Notes: generated by a model not told the origin, from the letters alone. Counted from the first letter of the stretch, positions 25,081 to 37,860 are shown. The stretch is DNA of 64,000 nucleotides from Colius striatus (GCF_028858725.1 NC_084774.1:620001-684000), one strand, 5' to 3'. A program made the numbers and translations.

Positions 25081-28000
25081 TGAACAACCTCCTACACATT
25101 CCTCAATCAAAATTGGCTACTATAGTATTTAGTATCTGAAAGTTAAGGTATGATACTAGTCTTAAAAATACTAAATGTAATGTATTACATTAGCATTACC
25201 CTTTCCAGATCTTCAAGAAGTGGTGCTGTTTCCAGAATTGATGGTGGCTTCATTTTCTTGCCAAGAAAGACAAAGTTTCTTTCTTCAAGATTTTGAAAAC
25301 TCTGAAACCATACGAAATAGATGACAAAGGCAATACTTAGTAAATGGGTTTGAGCTTACATCCAACCTAAAAACTATTTTTTTTGAGAAGAATTAGCCAA
25401 AGAAATGATAAACAGAAATGAAGTACAACTCACACACACGTCACACAGAACAGAGCTGAGACTCCTACTGTCCCCTGACTTGGCCATTGCCTCTGTTTCT
25501 TGCTTTTTTTCCTTTTGTCTCTTCCCCTGCATTTTTTTTTGCCCTTCATATTTTCACAGAGGCACCACCAACTTTGCTGGCTTGCTGACCTTTGGTCTGG
25601 TCTTGTTGCTGATGTGGCTGGATTCAGTCCCTGATGTCCCTCCACAGAGTCCCTCCACAAAGACCACTCTTGTAGCCTCAACACTACCCACACCTCCACA
25701 TATATGACACACGTTTGCAGAGGTTTAAATGGAAGCTATATCCTGGAATTACCCGTTGCTCATTTTCAGTTCTATGTGTGTTCAAAGGATCAGAATTTAA
25801 GCACTGCTGAAGCCTGAGAAATATACAAATATTAAATTCAATGGAAATGCAAAAGGAAAGTGTAATCGATAAATATCACCAATATTTCTAAAATGGCACG
25901 AAACAGTTCACCTACAAAATATCTCTGATGTATTACCTGTGCCAACAAAAACCCTCAAATATGAAAGAAGAAATCAAAAAGTACCATTTTGGATGTAAAA
26001 TTTACTATTAGGTTTTAGGTATCTGAAAATAACCCAAAGGTTTTTTTAACCAAGACAATTGGTGGGTTCCTCAACTTCAGAAGAAAATCAGATGGGACTG
26101 CAGGAAAAAAGTGTCTTAAAGTTGCAAAACCATGAAACAATGTATCTTTGCAACAGTTAAAACTTGAATTAAAAACACTCCTCAGGTTGTTTACATATGC
26201 AGCAAGTGATCTGCAGCATAACAAAAGCCTTGCACAAGTCAACTCAGTCAGATTTCATTCAGCTTGAAAACTTTATAAATCACACTAAGAATAAAAGAAG
26301 GCAACTGAATATGCTGAGTGTGCAGAAACGTACTGCCTCATCACAGCCTTGTTTTCAAGCTACTGTTTAGAAAGAATTGCTATTTTTACTGTGGTCTGGA
26401 TAAGTATCAGCAGCTTCTAATTGCCTCCTTCCCCAATACCATGTGCACACATCTTGTCTTACCCTCTGCCCTTTTAGCTGTCTAAGAAGAGTAACTGGAA
26501 ACATACTACAGCTCCTAATTATCTGACTACACAATTGGTTCAAATATGTAACATACTGTACCATACCTGTCTGTGTGAACTGCTGGATTTTCCTTGAAAG
26601 GCAATCCTGGGATTGTTTTGACAATCTATCAAGAAAAGACAAACCCTTTTCTGGCAGTAAAATACTGTTTAAGAGCAACATTTTAGAAAAAAAAGATTAC
26701 TGAGCTCAAGGTGGTTTTCTTACCTAACCGAATTTTCTTCATTAAGAATCAAGCATGCAACAAGAACATCAACCACACAGGAGAATCAGTTCATGTTCAC
26801 AGCTCAAGCTATAGCTTCTGGCAGCTCTTTCTCTGAAGAATTCCCCCCTGTATTCCCCCAACAACTACCAAAAGCTGGCCACACAAAACCACTACACATC
26901 TTCACAGCACTAGAGCAAGTGAGTACAAAAGGAGACACAACCTGTTCAAAGTCCATCATTGCAATCTAAAAACCCAAAACCACCAGAACCACAAACTTGA
27001 AGGACAACGTTCTCTTTTAACTAGATCAAGAGTTAGTCCCAGATTTGTTACAGAAAAGGACGTGATAGCTGACTACAGTATTCCTAATCTGCCTTACAGA
27101 TGCTGCACTTAATTCATTCTGACATTTGAATAGAAAATCTAACACTTACAGATGTGGTAGTTTCACTGTCATCTGTGTTGGAGCTTTGTCATGTCTTTTC
27201 AAGAACAGAACCAGATACAGCAAGATCTAGAAAGACGATTTTAAAAGATGCAGAAACACGTTTGGGATTATCTGAATCTATGAAAGGCCAGTGTTTTTAC
27301 AGTTGGTTGCAACTGACTTCTTTCTCTGCTTGTCTCATTTTCTAATGGCAAAAAGAACAACCAAAAGACAGTTGTATTTACATAAAGATATGCAAATGAA
27401 CCGAGTGAACAAGGACAGAGGATATTTATAGTGATTCAAGTCTGTTTTAAACAAGACAACTCACAGAAAACATTCAAGTTACCTCTGTGTAGAGAAATCC
27501 CTCTAAACTCAAATCAAACAGTAAGGTATCACTGATCAATGCTACAAGTTATTTCAACAGTATCTAATGCTTTTCAGCATATCAACAAATGACCCTGCAA
27601 CTCACCCTTTGTCTTATCAAGCACAAAATGCTTTAGAATATTCCTGCATCTGCTGATTTGATTGCTCTTTGTAAAGTCTGATACATAGGCAGTGTTTGTT
27701 AGGATACCATTTGTTCCACTTGTTGGATTCCAACTGATACAGTAGTTCAATATATCCAGGTAAAGACAAATGATGCACTGCATGAATGATTGCTGCCAAC
27801 ACACATGGTTCCCACTTGTTTCAGGATCTGTTGATACCTTCTGCTGGAGCAGCACTGTCCTCAAATCAAGTGCAGGATTAACAACTTTCATTGGAAGAGA
27901 GTCAAGATTTAATGATGTTTGGGTCTCCTGATAATCTGCTGAACTCACTGCATTCTCTTCAGCTTGCTCAAAATGAGCAAAGCTGCTTAAGACGAGATCA

Positions 28001-29885
28001 TCATTAATGCATACCTAAAAAACCCAAGTATTTGACTGACCAGAATCAACAAGCAAGTCACCATCACATACTGCTTTAGAATTTATTTGAAGCTGTAAAC
28101 AACAGGAAGACATATGCAGTATGTACAAATGCTTTCTGAAGAGTACTCATTCCACAGCAGGAAAGTTGGTCATATCTTCCTCTATGTTCTCCAAACAGGT
28201 GTTACTTACCAGTTTCATGCTTTTGCCTAAAATTCTGTGCTCAGTTTTCTATGAGCTTTTAGAAAAACTATCTTAGTTTTATGTCCCTTTGATTCAGAGT
28301 GCATCCAAACCTGGCAGGAAAAAACAATATTCAACTTAAAAGTTCTTACTGGCTCAGAGAGAAGTGACACTTGCCAACTGTGATTCTGAACAGAGAAGGT
28401 ATTCAAATTAAGATGTAATCCAAGTTATTGTCTACAGTGAAGACCACAGCTCTAATGTTAAAAGTCTTGGTAAAATACTCCAAATGGCAGCAGTTTTCAA
28501 ACACATTTATTTTTGTCTACTACGCAGCTGCTTAAGTCTGACAGTAGCTGCAGCAGAGATTTAGCAGGAGTTACGCACTTTGGTAAGCGCAACGAGCTTT
28601 CTTCCTTTCTCCCAACTGTTTGGGAATTCAGCCTTATGCACATATGAACTTGTATTTATTTTCATAACACCATGCAACTGCCTTCTTGAAATATCTTTAA
28701 GTGTATCACAAAGAAGGACAAGAGTACAGTAAATTCACATAGTTGTTCATCTGAAGTACTTGGGGGACTTCATTTGCTTGTCAATACCTTCCAAAGCGGT
28801 TCACAAGTTTCCACCTCACAGAATTCATTCCAAAGTTCACAAACAACAGATTTAGAAAATAAATCTTCTAGTAAGTTAATGATTGCACTTCTACTGTATA
28901 TGGCAAATTACAAAATTCACTTGCAAATAACACTTTTCGGTCTTAAATTTGTCACAAAGTTATAACTTCTATAGCAGAGTGCACAAAGAGGTTTATAGAG
29001 AGAAAAATATCTTACCTTTTCACCTTTTATTGTCACATAAAGGAAAACATCAGATGTGGTATCTTCTACAGCACATACTTTGGCTGTCGTCTGGGTAGTA
29101 GCAAAACTGAGTGATGGTGTTTCAATGACGCAGCTGCCTGTTCTTTCCTGCTCTCCTCCAGCCCAGTGTTTCCTCACTAACCCAGCATCTGGAAGAGCAA
29201 ACAATGGGTGTTTTAAAAGTCTCCCTCTCACTGCAGTGGTGACAAGTTTCTGTTGATCTCCTGGGGACTTTACTTTGGGTTTGCTTTGACATTTTGGCCA
29301 CCTGGACTTGAGAATTCTCCCTCCCTTTTCCACCCCCCTTTTCACATTTGTTGCCTGGGATTCTCCCTTTACAGTTCTTGCTGGACATTTATCCAGACTC
29401 TGTGCTCTGCACTTGAAACAACCAGCAGATGATTTCTGATGGAACCTGAGGCTCTCTGCACTGGTCTGATGCAAAGGCAATTTGCATCAAAACTCCTCCA
29501 AAATCCTTTTTTTTCTCTCTCAGAATTGCACCAAAACCTCATTTTATCCCTCACAACTCCCCCAAACCCCACTTTTTCCCCTCAAAACGCTTCCAAAACT
29601 CCACTTTTTCCCTCAAGATGGCACTTTTTGACCCAGCAGTTCCCAAAAATCCCACTTTTTCCCTCAGAATAGCACCCAAAACCCACTTTTCCTCGGAAAA
29701 TACCTCCAAAACCTCACTTTTTCATTCAGAACTCCACCAAAACACCACTTTTTCCCCTCAAAACACCACCAAAACACTTGTTTTTCCATAAATCCACACA
29801 AACCCCACTTTTCCCCTCAAAACTCCACCCAAATCCCACCTTTTCCCCTCAGAATTGCACCAAAGCCTCATTTTATCCCACAACT
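25081..29885. repeat. Segmental duplication, copy B
   Basis: This is the second copy of the block at 1-4,800, in direct orientation. Here the block is continuous at its left side with the 3' exons of TDRD12, whereas in copy A the left side is cut by the window edge. Its right end runs into a sequence unrelated to copy A after about 29,885, within the short C-rich minisatellite. Confidence 0.93.
29480..29885. repeat. C-rich minisatellite at the edge of duplication copy B
   Basis: Same ~33-bp repeat as at 4,395-8,225 but only about 400 bases long. It matches the start of that array (4,395-4,790) closely, then stops at CACAACTCCACC and continues into unrelated GC-rich sequence. The duplication breakpoint therefore lies in the repeat. 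Confidence 0.9.
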
Positions 29886-30867
29886 CCACCCGCTGTCCCT
29901 GCTGTCATCTGAGGCTCTCCTGATTCGCCATCCTCCCATGCACCCACACTCTGGAAATGCAGCTGTACGTTGGGTTTCCCCAGTTGCTTGTAACAAGAAC
30001 TTTGATGTAAGGAAAAGCTCTGGGGAGCGGCGTGTTCTGTGAAGAGAGACAAGGAAATGCAGGTGTTCAGAGCAACAGTGCAGCCATATCTCCCCCTGCC
30101 AGCCCCGCTCCTGCTCAGGGATCAGGCTCCCCAAAGCAGCTGGGCATCCTCTGCACGCCGGCCCCGCTGGGGCTGCGCCTCCTTCCCTCGGCCCTTTGCC
30201 TCTGCTGCTTGTTCTGTGCTGACAGAGAGGCCCAGGAGGGGCTCTGACGTGTAGGGCAGCTGCTGGGCAGCCCCACCAAGCTCCCGCTGTCCCCTGGGCT
30301 CGCCTTCCCCTGCAGCCTGAGGGCAGGGGACAGAAGGGGCTGTGCTGGGAGGAGAGGACACTGTCCCACCCGCCACAGGCCACAGGACGCAGCGCTGGTG
30401 CTGCCCGAGGGCTTTTGGCACGGGGCACCCCTCTTTCTGCAGGGCACAAAGGCCTTGTGCAGTGTCTGTGTGTGCAGCTGGCTCTGCTGAAGGCAGTGGC
30501 TGCAGCCAGAGATCTCTCAGAGCTTGTGCTCCCACCCACCCGATCCTGCCCGTGTTCTCCTTTTGCTGCCACCACCACACGCTGCTCAGCTCTCAGAACC
30601 CCACCAGGTCTCTCTCAAAGCGAGCCAGTGCCCAGGGAAACAGCATTCACACGCTGCCTGCTGTGCACTTGCAGGCAAACCCTTTTTGCTCCATGGCATC
30701 TCTCCCCCGTGCACAGGCCGTACCTTCAGAGGGAAGGGCTGAACGGCCTCTTTTGCCACGTCGTACGTGAGGGTCCCAAGCTGAGTTTCCTCTTTTCCCG
30801 ACGCCTCCAGTCCCTCGGGGCAAAGCACAAGGAGAGCAGCTCAGATTCATGTCAACAAAGAGGCAAC
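29886..30867. other. GC-rich stretch without a recognised gene
   Basis: GC-rich sequence with several overlapping open frames on both strands (up to 236 codons on the minus strand, 30578-29868). None has a recognisable domain, and the overlap of frames is what GC-rich non-coding DNA gives. Nothing further is supported. Confidence 0.4.
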
Positions 30868-33290
30868 GTGCAGAATCACCGAACCAGAGCATCTCAAGGG
30901 TTGGGAGGGACCTGGAAAGCTCATCCAGTGCTACCCCCCTGCCAGAGCACGACTCCCTAGAGTAGGTCACACAGGAACTCGTCCAGCTGGGTTGGAATCT
31001 CTCCAGAGAAAGAGACTCCACAGCCCATCTGGGCAGCCCCTTGCAGTGCTCCCTCACCTCAACAGGGAACAAATTCCTCCTTCTGTCTCTTTGGAACCTC
31101 TTCCGTTCCAGTTTGTCCCTATTGCCCCTTGTCCCATCATTGGCCATCCCTGAGCACAGCCTGGCTCCATCCTCCTGACACCCACCCTTGATGCCTTTGT
31201 AACATGAATGAGGTCACCTCTCAGTCTCCCCTCCTCCAAGCTACAGTGCCCCAGCTCCCTCAGCCTTTCAGCACAAGAGAAATGCTCCACTCCATCATCT
31301 CTGTGGCCCTGTGCTGAACTCTCTCCAGCAGCTCCCTGTCCTTGCACTGAGGGGCCCACAACTGGACACACTGTTCCAGATGTGGTCTCACGAGGGCAGA
31401 GGAAAGGGGGAGCAGAAGCTCTCTCCACCTGCTCACCACAGTCCTTCTAATCCACCCCAGGATGCCATTGGTCTTCTGGGCCACGAAAGCACATTGCTGG
31501 CTCATGCTCATCCTGCTGCCCACCAAGACCCCCAGGTCCCTTTCCCCTACACTGCTCTCACAGTTCATTTCCCAACCTGTGCTGGTACATGGGGTTGTTC
31601 TTTCCCAGGTGCAAGACTCCACACTTGCCCTTGTTGAACTTCCTTAGAGTTCTCTCTGCCCATTCCCAGCCTGTCCACGTCTGGTTGGATGGCAGCACAG
31701 CCTCTGGGGTGGCAGCCACCGCCCAAGTTCAGTATCAGCAGCAAACTTGCTGGCAGTGCCTCTGTTCCCACAGCAAGGTCACTAATGAATAGACTGAACA
31801 GTACCGGGCCCAGCACCGACCCCTGAGAGACTCCACTAGACACAGGCCTCCAGCTGGACCCTGCCCCATTGGTCACCACTCTGCCTTCTGCCCTTCAGCC
31901 ACTTTACACTCTACCTCATGGTCTGATCATCCAGCCCACACTGCCTCAGTTTTGCTGCCAGGATGCTGTGGGAGAAGGTGCCAGATGCTTGACCGAAACC
32001 CAGATAAACCACATCCGCTGCACTGCCACCATCTATCCACCTGCTTACATCTTCAGCAAAGGCTCTCAGGTTGGTCACACATGACTCCCCCTTGGTCAAG
32101 CCACGCTGATTGCTCCCAATGACCCTCTTGTCCTTTAACTGCCTGGAGACAGCGCCCAGGAGAAGTTGTTCCATCCTTCCCAGGGATGGAGCTGAGGCTG
32201 AGCGCTCTGGAGTTTCTCAGCTCCTCCTTCTTACCCTTGTTGCAGACTGGAGTGACATTTGCTCTCCTCCAGCCCTCAGGCACCTCTCCTGTCCTCCATG
32301 AATTACTGAAGAGGATGGAGGGTGGTTCAGCAATGACTGCCTCCAGCTCCCTCAGCACCCGCGGGTGCATCCCATCGGGGCCCATGGATTGATGCACATC
32401 CAGCCTGCTCAGCTGATCCTGATCCCAGTCCTCAGCAACCAAACACAATTCCTCCTTCAACCTGACTTCCTCTGGAGTCTGGGGCTCCTGAGGGCAGTCT
32501 CCAGCAATATACACAGAGGCAATGGAGGCATTCAGGAACTCTGCCTTCTCTGTCTCCTCTGTCACAAGGGCACTCACCTCGTTCAGCACTGGGCCTACAT
32601 TGCCTCTGGTATTAATTCTACCTGCAGTGTATTTGAAGAAGCCCTTCTTGTTGTCCTTGTCCTCCCTTGCAAGGTACAACTCCAATGAGGCTTTAGCTTT
32701 CCTACTTGCCTCCCTACATCTTCTGACAACAGCCTTACATTTATCCCAAGTGGCCATCCCTTCCTTCCATCATCTCTAGACTCTCTCCTTCCACTTGAGT
32801 TTGCCCAACAGTTCCCTGCTGAACCATGTGGGTCTCCTGGCTCCCTTCCTGGACTTCCTACCTGCTGCATGCTCTGATCCTGAGCCTGGAAAAAGGGATC
32901 TTTGAATACAGACCAACTCTCTTGGGCCTCTTTGTCCTCTAATACCCTGTCCCACAAGATGTCCCCTAGCAATTGCTTGAAAAGGCCAAAGTTGGCCCTG
33001 CTAAAGCCCAGGGCTGTGGTCCTGCTTGGTATTCTGTTCCTACCACACCAGATCCTGAACTCCACCATCTCATGGCTGCTGCAGCCAAGGCTGCTCTTGA
33101 CCTTCACCACTTCCACCAGACCCTGCTTGCTCATGAGCACAAGATCCACTAGTGCTCCTCTCCTAGTTGGCACATCCACCACCTGCGTCAAGAAGTGATC
33201 ATCCATGCACTGAAGGCATCTCCTAGACTGTAAGTGGCAGCCATGTAGGTCTGCCAGCAGGTGTCTGGGTAGTAGGATGTGCTGCACCAG
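30868..33290 (-). pseudogene. CR1 LINE with broken ORF2, 5' truncated
   Basis: On the minus strand the order is: end of the endonuclease region and linker (33287-32595: VDVPTRRGALVDLVL, SSLGCSSHEMVEF), the start of the reverse transcriptase (32757-32053: SMGPDGMHPRVLRELEAV, RTGEVPEGWRRANVTPV), then ADVVYLGF and GVSQGSVLGPVLF (RT palm region, about 31,990-31,840), and the C-terminal part (31622-31260: [16 protein letters not shown]). The 3' end lies near 30,868. The parts sit in different frames with stops between them, and the RT active-site Tyr-x-Asp-Asp motif does not appear intact. A dead retrotransposon copy without its 5' region. Confidence 0.93.
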
Positions 33291-33904
33291 CCCTGGTACC
33301 CACCCGCCCTCTCCTGGCCAATAGCCACAGCCTACTGCTCCCTGGGGAGGAGCTCAGTCTCTGCCTTGAGCTTGGTCAAGCCCTGAGGGGCTTTGGTCAG
33401 AATAAGTCTTGAGAGGGGTGAAAGCTCTGGAGCCCCTGAAGCACCTGGCTAGGGCATTGCAGTGCTCAGCAGAGAGCAGGGCAGCAGCCTCAGAGGGGCA
33501 CAAAAGCAAGCGAGTCCCTGCCACGTCCCCCCAGGGCCAGATGCAGCCAGAAGCACCCAGCACACACTTACAGAGACAGCCACGTCTCTGGGAGCACTGC
33601 TGACAGCCACGGACAAGGAGCCTTCCTCAGGGACGTGCTGCAGAGCCACGGCAGTCAGCTGGACTCGTGCTGGCAGCCTGATGACAACCTGGCCAGAATG
33701 CCCTGGGAAACACCAGCGCCTGCCCCGGGAGACATCCGTCTGCAAAGCAGCACAGGACAGCACTGAGACAGAAGCGAGTGCTGGGGCCAGCGCCGCTGCT
33801 CCTCTGGCCTGGAGCACAGGCGCCGTGTGCCTGGGGCTCTGCTCCAGCTGCAGGAGGAGGCACTGCCATGGCCTTGTGTGGAGCTGCTTTTTGCTTGGCA
33901 ACAG
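33291..33904. other. GC-rich spacer, no gene recognised
   Basis: Open frames of up to 226 codons on both strands overlap each other and have no recognisable domain. The right part may be the poorly conserved 5' part of the LTR that follows. Confidence 0.35.
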
Positions 33905-34499
33905 GGGAAGGGAACTGCAGCTCTGTCCTTGTAAGCAGAGCAGCCCCACACGAGAGGCAGAGAGGAGCTGCAGCATTTGGAGCAAATGAGCATCGGAGCA
34001 GCCAGTGCAGGGCTGCCCTGTGTGTGAGGGACCCCAGGGGCTTGCAGGGAGGACGGGTGCAGAGCCCACCTGCCCTGAGGAGGGACAAAGGGCAGAAGCT
34101 ATGGTGAAGAGACTGGCTGAAACCCCCACTCACTGGCCCCCAACCCCCCCAAGCCATTCGGGGTGTGGAGGGGGTAAAGACACTGGGATCAGGGCTCTGA
34201 ACCAGGGAAGAGGAGGGGAGGTGTGGCAAGAAGGTGTTCTTAAAAGGGCTGGTTGGACTCTTCATTGTTGTATTAATCTGAGTTGTTTTATTTTGGCTAT
34301 GTTTTGGGTTTTGAGGTTATGTTTCAGTTGATGTGGCATTCAATTATTTTCTGTTTCCTTCCCCAAGCCCAGTAGCCTGCTCTGTTTTGTCCTGAACCTT
34401 AAGTTGCAATTAAGCTCTCCCTGCCCTTTGGCAGTTCTCAGCCTCTTCAGTACTTGAGGCTAATGGTGGCCTTTTGTTCCCTGATGGGCCTAAACCAGG
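33905..34499 (+). mobile_element. LTR fragment, same family as 42,196-43,191
   Basis: Homologous, in opposite orientation, to the solo LTR at 42,196-43,191: GCAGAGCAGCCCCACACGAG, GGAGCAGCC..GTGCAGGGCTGCC, CTGAGGAGGGACAAA, CAAGAAGGTGTTCTT, and the 3' end GGGCCTAAACCAGGA at 34,499. The 5' part is missing or too diverged to follow. Confidence 0.8.
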
Positions 34500-35439
34500 A
34501 GAGTGACCCACAGTGCTCCCCCTCCCCTGGGATGGCCTCTGCAATCATTCCTGGCAATCATTTAGAACTTCAGCTTCACCTAAAGGCACAGCACTGTTCA
34601 CACTGTCAGCAAAAGTCTAACACTGAGCAGGGCTGCACGGAGGAGGCAGCTGGGGTGCAAGAAACCCACTCCACAGTGGCTCCCTGGGACAGCAGCACGG
34701 AGGCTGGGACAGAGTGGAGACTGCGTGGGCAGCCCTGTGAGCTCTTGCAGAAGAAGGGATCTGCAGGGTACTGTGGAACTCACAAGCTGCATGTTTGTGA
34801 TGCCAGGAAAGTGCCAATCAGGAATCAGTAGCCAATGTGACTGTCAAGCAGGCCTTTCTGGCAGCGCTGGGCACACAGGGGATGGCTCCACCAAGTGTGT
34901 GCCCTGCTTAGAGCAAAACTTTCCACATGTCCCAGACCAGATCTGCATGTTCATTGCACCTTTTCATGAGTTCCCCCCATGGCCCTGCCTCAGCCCGCTC
35001 AGGTCACAGCTCCCTCACGCCTCCTTCGCTGAGCCACAGGGGCCTCTGAGGATGAAGATCTGAGTCTTCCTCACAGTGTATTTCTCACCTTTGGCTTCCT
35101 GGTGTTTGTCCAAACCACAGAACAGGCTTGAGCGGGTGCTGATTCATTTGTCTCACTCTGATGGGTCCAAGATAAGTTCTGCTCTTGCCAGATCACAACA
35201 GGAGTGAGATGTGCTGCAGTGACAGCTTCTTGTGACTCTAAGAGATCAGCCATGTCCTGAAGCTGGTACTGCCACAAGGGAACAAGTTCCTAAATGGCAA
35301 TATTTCAAACGGTTACAGATGTGTGCTTGCAGTTTTCTGGCCAAATGCTGCTTCTGTAACATCTGCAATTCATTGGACACCCTGGGCCAAGAGTCTGTCA
35401 CTTTTCTAGCAAGCGCTGGGCTTTGGGTGCACCTTGCTC
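34500..35439. other. No gene seen
   Basis: Unique-looking sequence with only short open frames without recognised domains. No RNA gene or known repeat recognised. Confidence 0.4.
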
Positions 35440-35838
35440 ATCAGACTCTCATTATCATGGGGCTGTTTAGTCTGCAAAAGAGGAGACTGAGGGGGTATCT
35501 GATGAATAGTGACAAATATCTCAATGCTGGGTGTCAGGAGGCTGGGGCAACACTTTGTTGTGTCTAGCAACAGGACAAAGGGTGATGGGATGAAGCTGGA
35601 ACACAACAAGTTCCACTTAAATAGAAGCAAAGACTCTTTCAGTGTGAGGGGAGGGAGCCCTGGCCCAGGCTGCCCAGGGAGGCTGTGGAGGCTCCTTCCT
35701 TGAAGGCCTTCAAGACCCGCCTGGGCATGTTCCTGTGTGACCTGCCCTAGCTTGACCTGCTCTGGAAGGGGCGTCGCACTGGATGATCTCTAAAGGTCCC
35801 TTCCAACCCCCACCAATCTGTGATTCTATGATTCTAAT
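35440..35838 (+). mobile_element. CR1 LINE 3' fragment
   Basis: CR1 3' part including the end of ORF2 and the 3' region: GCAAAAGAGGAGACTGAGG, GGGAGCCCTGGCCCAGGCTG, CTTCCTTGAAGGCCTTC, CTGGATGATCTCTAAAGGTC, CCTTCCAACCCCCACC, tail TGTGATTCTATGATTCTA. Confidence 0.92.
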
Positions 35839-36362
35839 ACCCAAACACAGCTCCATCCCAAAGCCCACCCACCTCCAAGCTGCCACCAGCCCTCACTGAG
35901 CGTGTGCTCTGCATTGTCCTTACCCCACACCTTTAAAAGCAAAGCGAGAGCATTTCCCAGCAATCCCGACGAAGGTCTGTGTGACCAGAGGCACTCCCAC
36001 TTCCTCAAAGGGAAGAAAAGACTATAAAATGGCTTAAGAAAGGGGCTGTTGGGGAAGGCACCATCGTGAATCAGTCAGGGAAGGTTCCATCTCAGGCTGC
36101 CTCTGACTCCTGGGAGCAGCCAATGGCTGCAGCTCCCTCCCCCCACAGGGACACCTCTGGCTCAGAGCTGGTTGTGCCGAGGGCTGGCTGGGGAAGCTCA
36201 GAAATCCCTCTGCACAGTCGCTTCTCTCATCTCCTGCTGCACCATTCGCAGTCTCAGCTTCTGCCTGTGCTTTGGCACACGCTGTGTCCACCCCCAGCAG
36301 CCCACCAGCACCTGGGGAACCTGTTGCTGCCAGCAACTGCACCGTGGCTTCAGCTGGGTGTC

Positions 36363-36535
36363 AGAGTCTCAACGCAGCTGGGGAAGGGTCACGAGAACCG
36401 GTGTGATGAGGAGAGGCTCAGGGAGCTGGGGATGCTGAGCCTAGAGGAGAGGAGGCTGAGAGGACACAGGATCACTCTCTACAGCTGCCTGAAGGGGGTT
36501 GTAGTGACCTGGGGGTCGAGCTCTTCTCATTTTTA
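36363..36535 (+). mobile_element. Short CR1 fragment
   Basis: GATGAGGAGAGGCTCAGGG, GCTGAGCCTAGAGGAGAGG, TCTCTACAGCTGCCTGAAGG: internal piece of CR1 near the end of ORF2. It is cut off on the right where the T-rich minisatellite begins. Confidence 0.88.
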
Positions 36536-36539
36536 GCTA

Positions 36540-37140
36540 GCAAAGTGGTACCTTTTGGAAGAAATCCTCATTTTCACCATCCAAAGTGAGAGTTTTCTCT
36601 TCCAAACCCTCATTTGGGGGCCCATACCCTCCTTTTTAGCTTCCATTGCCTTCTTTGGAGGCCTGAGCCTCCATCTTAAGCTTTCAAACCTCACTTGGTG
36701 ACCCAAACCCTAATTTTTGCTCCCAAAGCCCGATTTTCAGCTTCCAGACCTTGGGTTTAGATTTCAAATCATCCTTTTCTACATCCAAACCATCATCTTT
36801 ACTTTCCAAAGTCTCATTTTTGTGTTAAAACCCCCATTTTATGCTTCCTAACCCTCATGTCTTAGCTTCCAAACACTCAATTTTAGCTTCCAAATGCTCG
36901 TTTTGTGGCCCAGATGCTCATTTTTAGCTTCCAAAGCCTCTTTTTTGCCTTTTTCAACCTTATTGCTTGGATCCCAGCCCTCAAGGTTTTGATTCCAAAG
37001 TCTCACTTTGTGGCCCAAGTTCTTATTTTGGGTTTAAACTGTTCCTTTTCAGCTTTCAATCCCTCATTCTCGGGTCTCAACCTCAGTTTTTAGCATCCAA
37101 GGCCTCGTTTTTAGCTTTCCAAAGCATCCTATTGGGTAGA
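36540..37140. repeat. Degenerate minisatellite (TTTTTAGCTTCCAAA type)
   Basis: Loose tandem repeat with units of about 30-35 bases built around TTTTTAGCTTCCAAACCCTC. It continues again at about 37,860-38,010 after the TTTAGACC array, so the two repeats interdigitate. Confidence 0.8.
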
Positions 37141-37860
37141 TTTAGACCCAAACCCAGGTGTTATACACCTAAAAGAAGGATTTAGACCCTAAAAACTAGG
37201 CTTTAGGCCCAAAAAGTCAGGATTAAGACCCTTAAATCGGGAGCTTAGACCCAAAAAAGATGATTTAGACCCTAAAAGCTTGGGGTTAGACCCAAAAATG
37301 GGTCTACAACTGGGGGTTTAGATCCCAAAAATGAGGCTTTAGATCCTAAAAGCTAGACTTTAGATCAAAAAAATGAGGGTTTAGACCCCAAAACTAGGGT
37401 TTTAGCAATAAAAAAGAGGGTCTAGACCCTAAAACTAGGAGTTTAGACACCAAAAATGCATATTTAGATCCTGAAACCAGGGATTTAGTCCTAAAAATAA
37501 GGATACAGACCCTAAAACTGGGAGCTTAGACCTGGAAAACAAGGATTTACACCCTAACAACAGGGTTTAGTCCTAAAACCAAGGATCTAGACCCTAAATC
37601 TGGGACTTTACACACCAAAAAAAGGGATTTAGACCCTAAAACTGTGGGTTTAGACTAAAAAATGGGGATTGAGACCCTAAAAGAGGGGGTTTAGGCCGAA
37701 AACAAGGATTTAGACCTTAAAAACAAGACTTTAGGCCCAAAAAATGAGGATTTAGACCCTAAAACTGTGGGTTTAGACCCAAAAAATGAGGATTTAGATC
37801 CTAAATGTTTGGGGTTAGACCCAAAAATGGGTATACAACTGGGGGTTTTTTAGGTTCAAA
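37140..37860 (-). repeat. TTTAGGG-like 42-bp minisatellite, left array
   Basis: Tandem units of the type GGATTTAGACCCTAAAACT alternating with GGGTTTAGACCCAAAAA, about 42 bases per double unit. It is the reverse complement of the array at 40,190-41,470. On the minus strand it reads TTTTAGGGTCTAAATCC. Confidence 0.92.

Larger units (their letters stand above)
15889..29188 (-). pseudogene. TDRD12: TDRD12-like gene, 5'-truncated and frameshifted, copy B
   Basis: Exons recognised by similarity to vertebrate TDRD12, 5' to 3' on the minus strand: 29188-29016, 28014-27606, 25301-25200, 24815 to about 24655 (CWPPIAQGCDVV), 22980-22832 (KVLTFTNSGDEAEMV, helicase C-terminal part), 21919-21795 (TDATCVTHFSFPSP), 21702-21482 and 20744-20645 (together a CCCH zinc finger with spacing C-x8-C-x5-C-x3-H), 18665-18478 (NATNYFGRRVDQQ, Tudor), 18126-17974, 17488-17392 (LTLGNTTGIDPM), and a last exon from about 16150 to the stop near 15889 (DVQSEVLPTGLGTDN). 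Signs of decay: exon 18126-17974 starts in one frame (KFQCLPPQAGDF) and ends in another (CRVTPIGNELEWNPK); exon 24815 runs into a stop just after SSCYKP, where the family continues; exons for the N-terminal Tudor domain and the DEAD-box core were not found. TDRD12 normally acts with Piwi proteins in the germline. The most likely reading is a dying duplicate. An assembly with indel errors is the alternative. Confidence 0.8.

Noticed and set aside
27150..27232. A further TDRD12 exon with an internal TGA stop
   Set aside because: Splice-like ends exist in both copies, but the translation has no clear match to the family, so I do not count its stop as a disabling mutation.
30868..33290. Autonomous active CR1 element
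   Set aside because: ORF2 is split over several frames with stops and the 5' part is missing.
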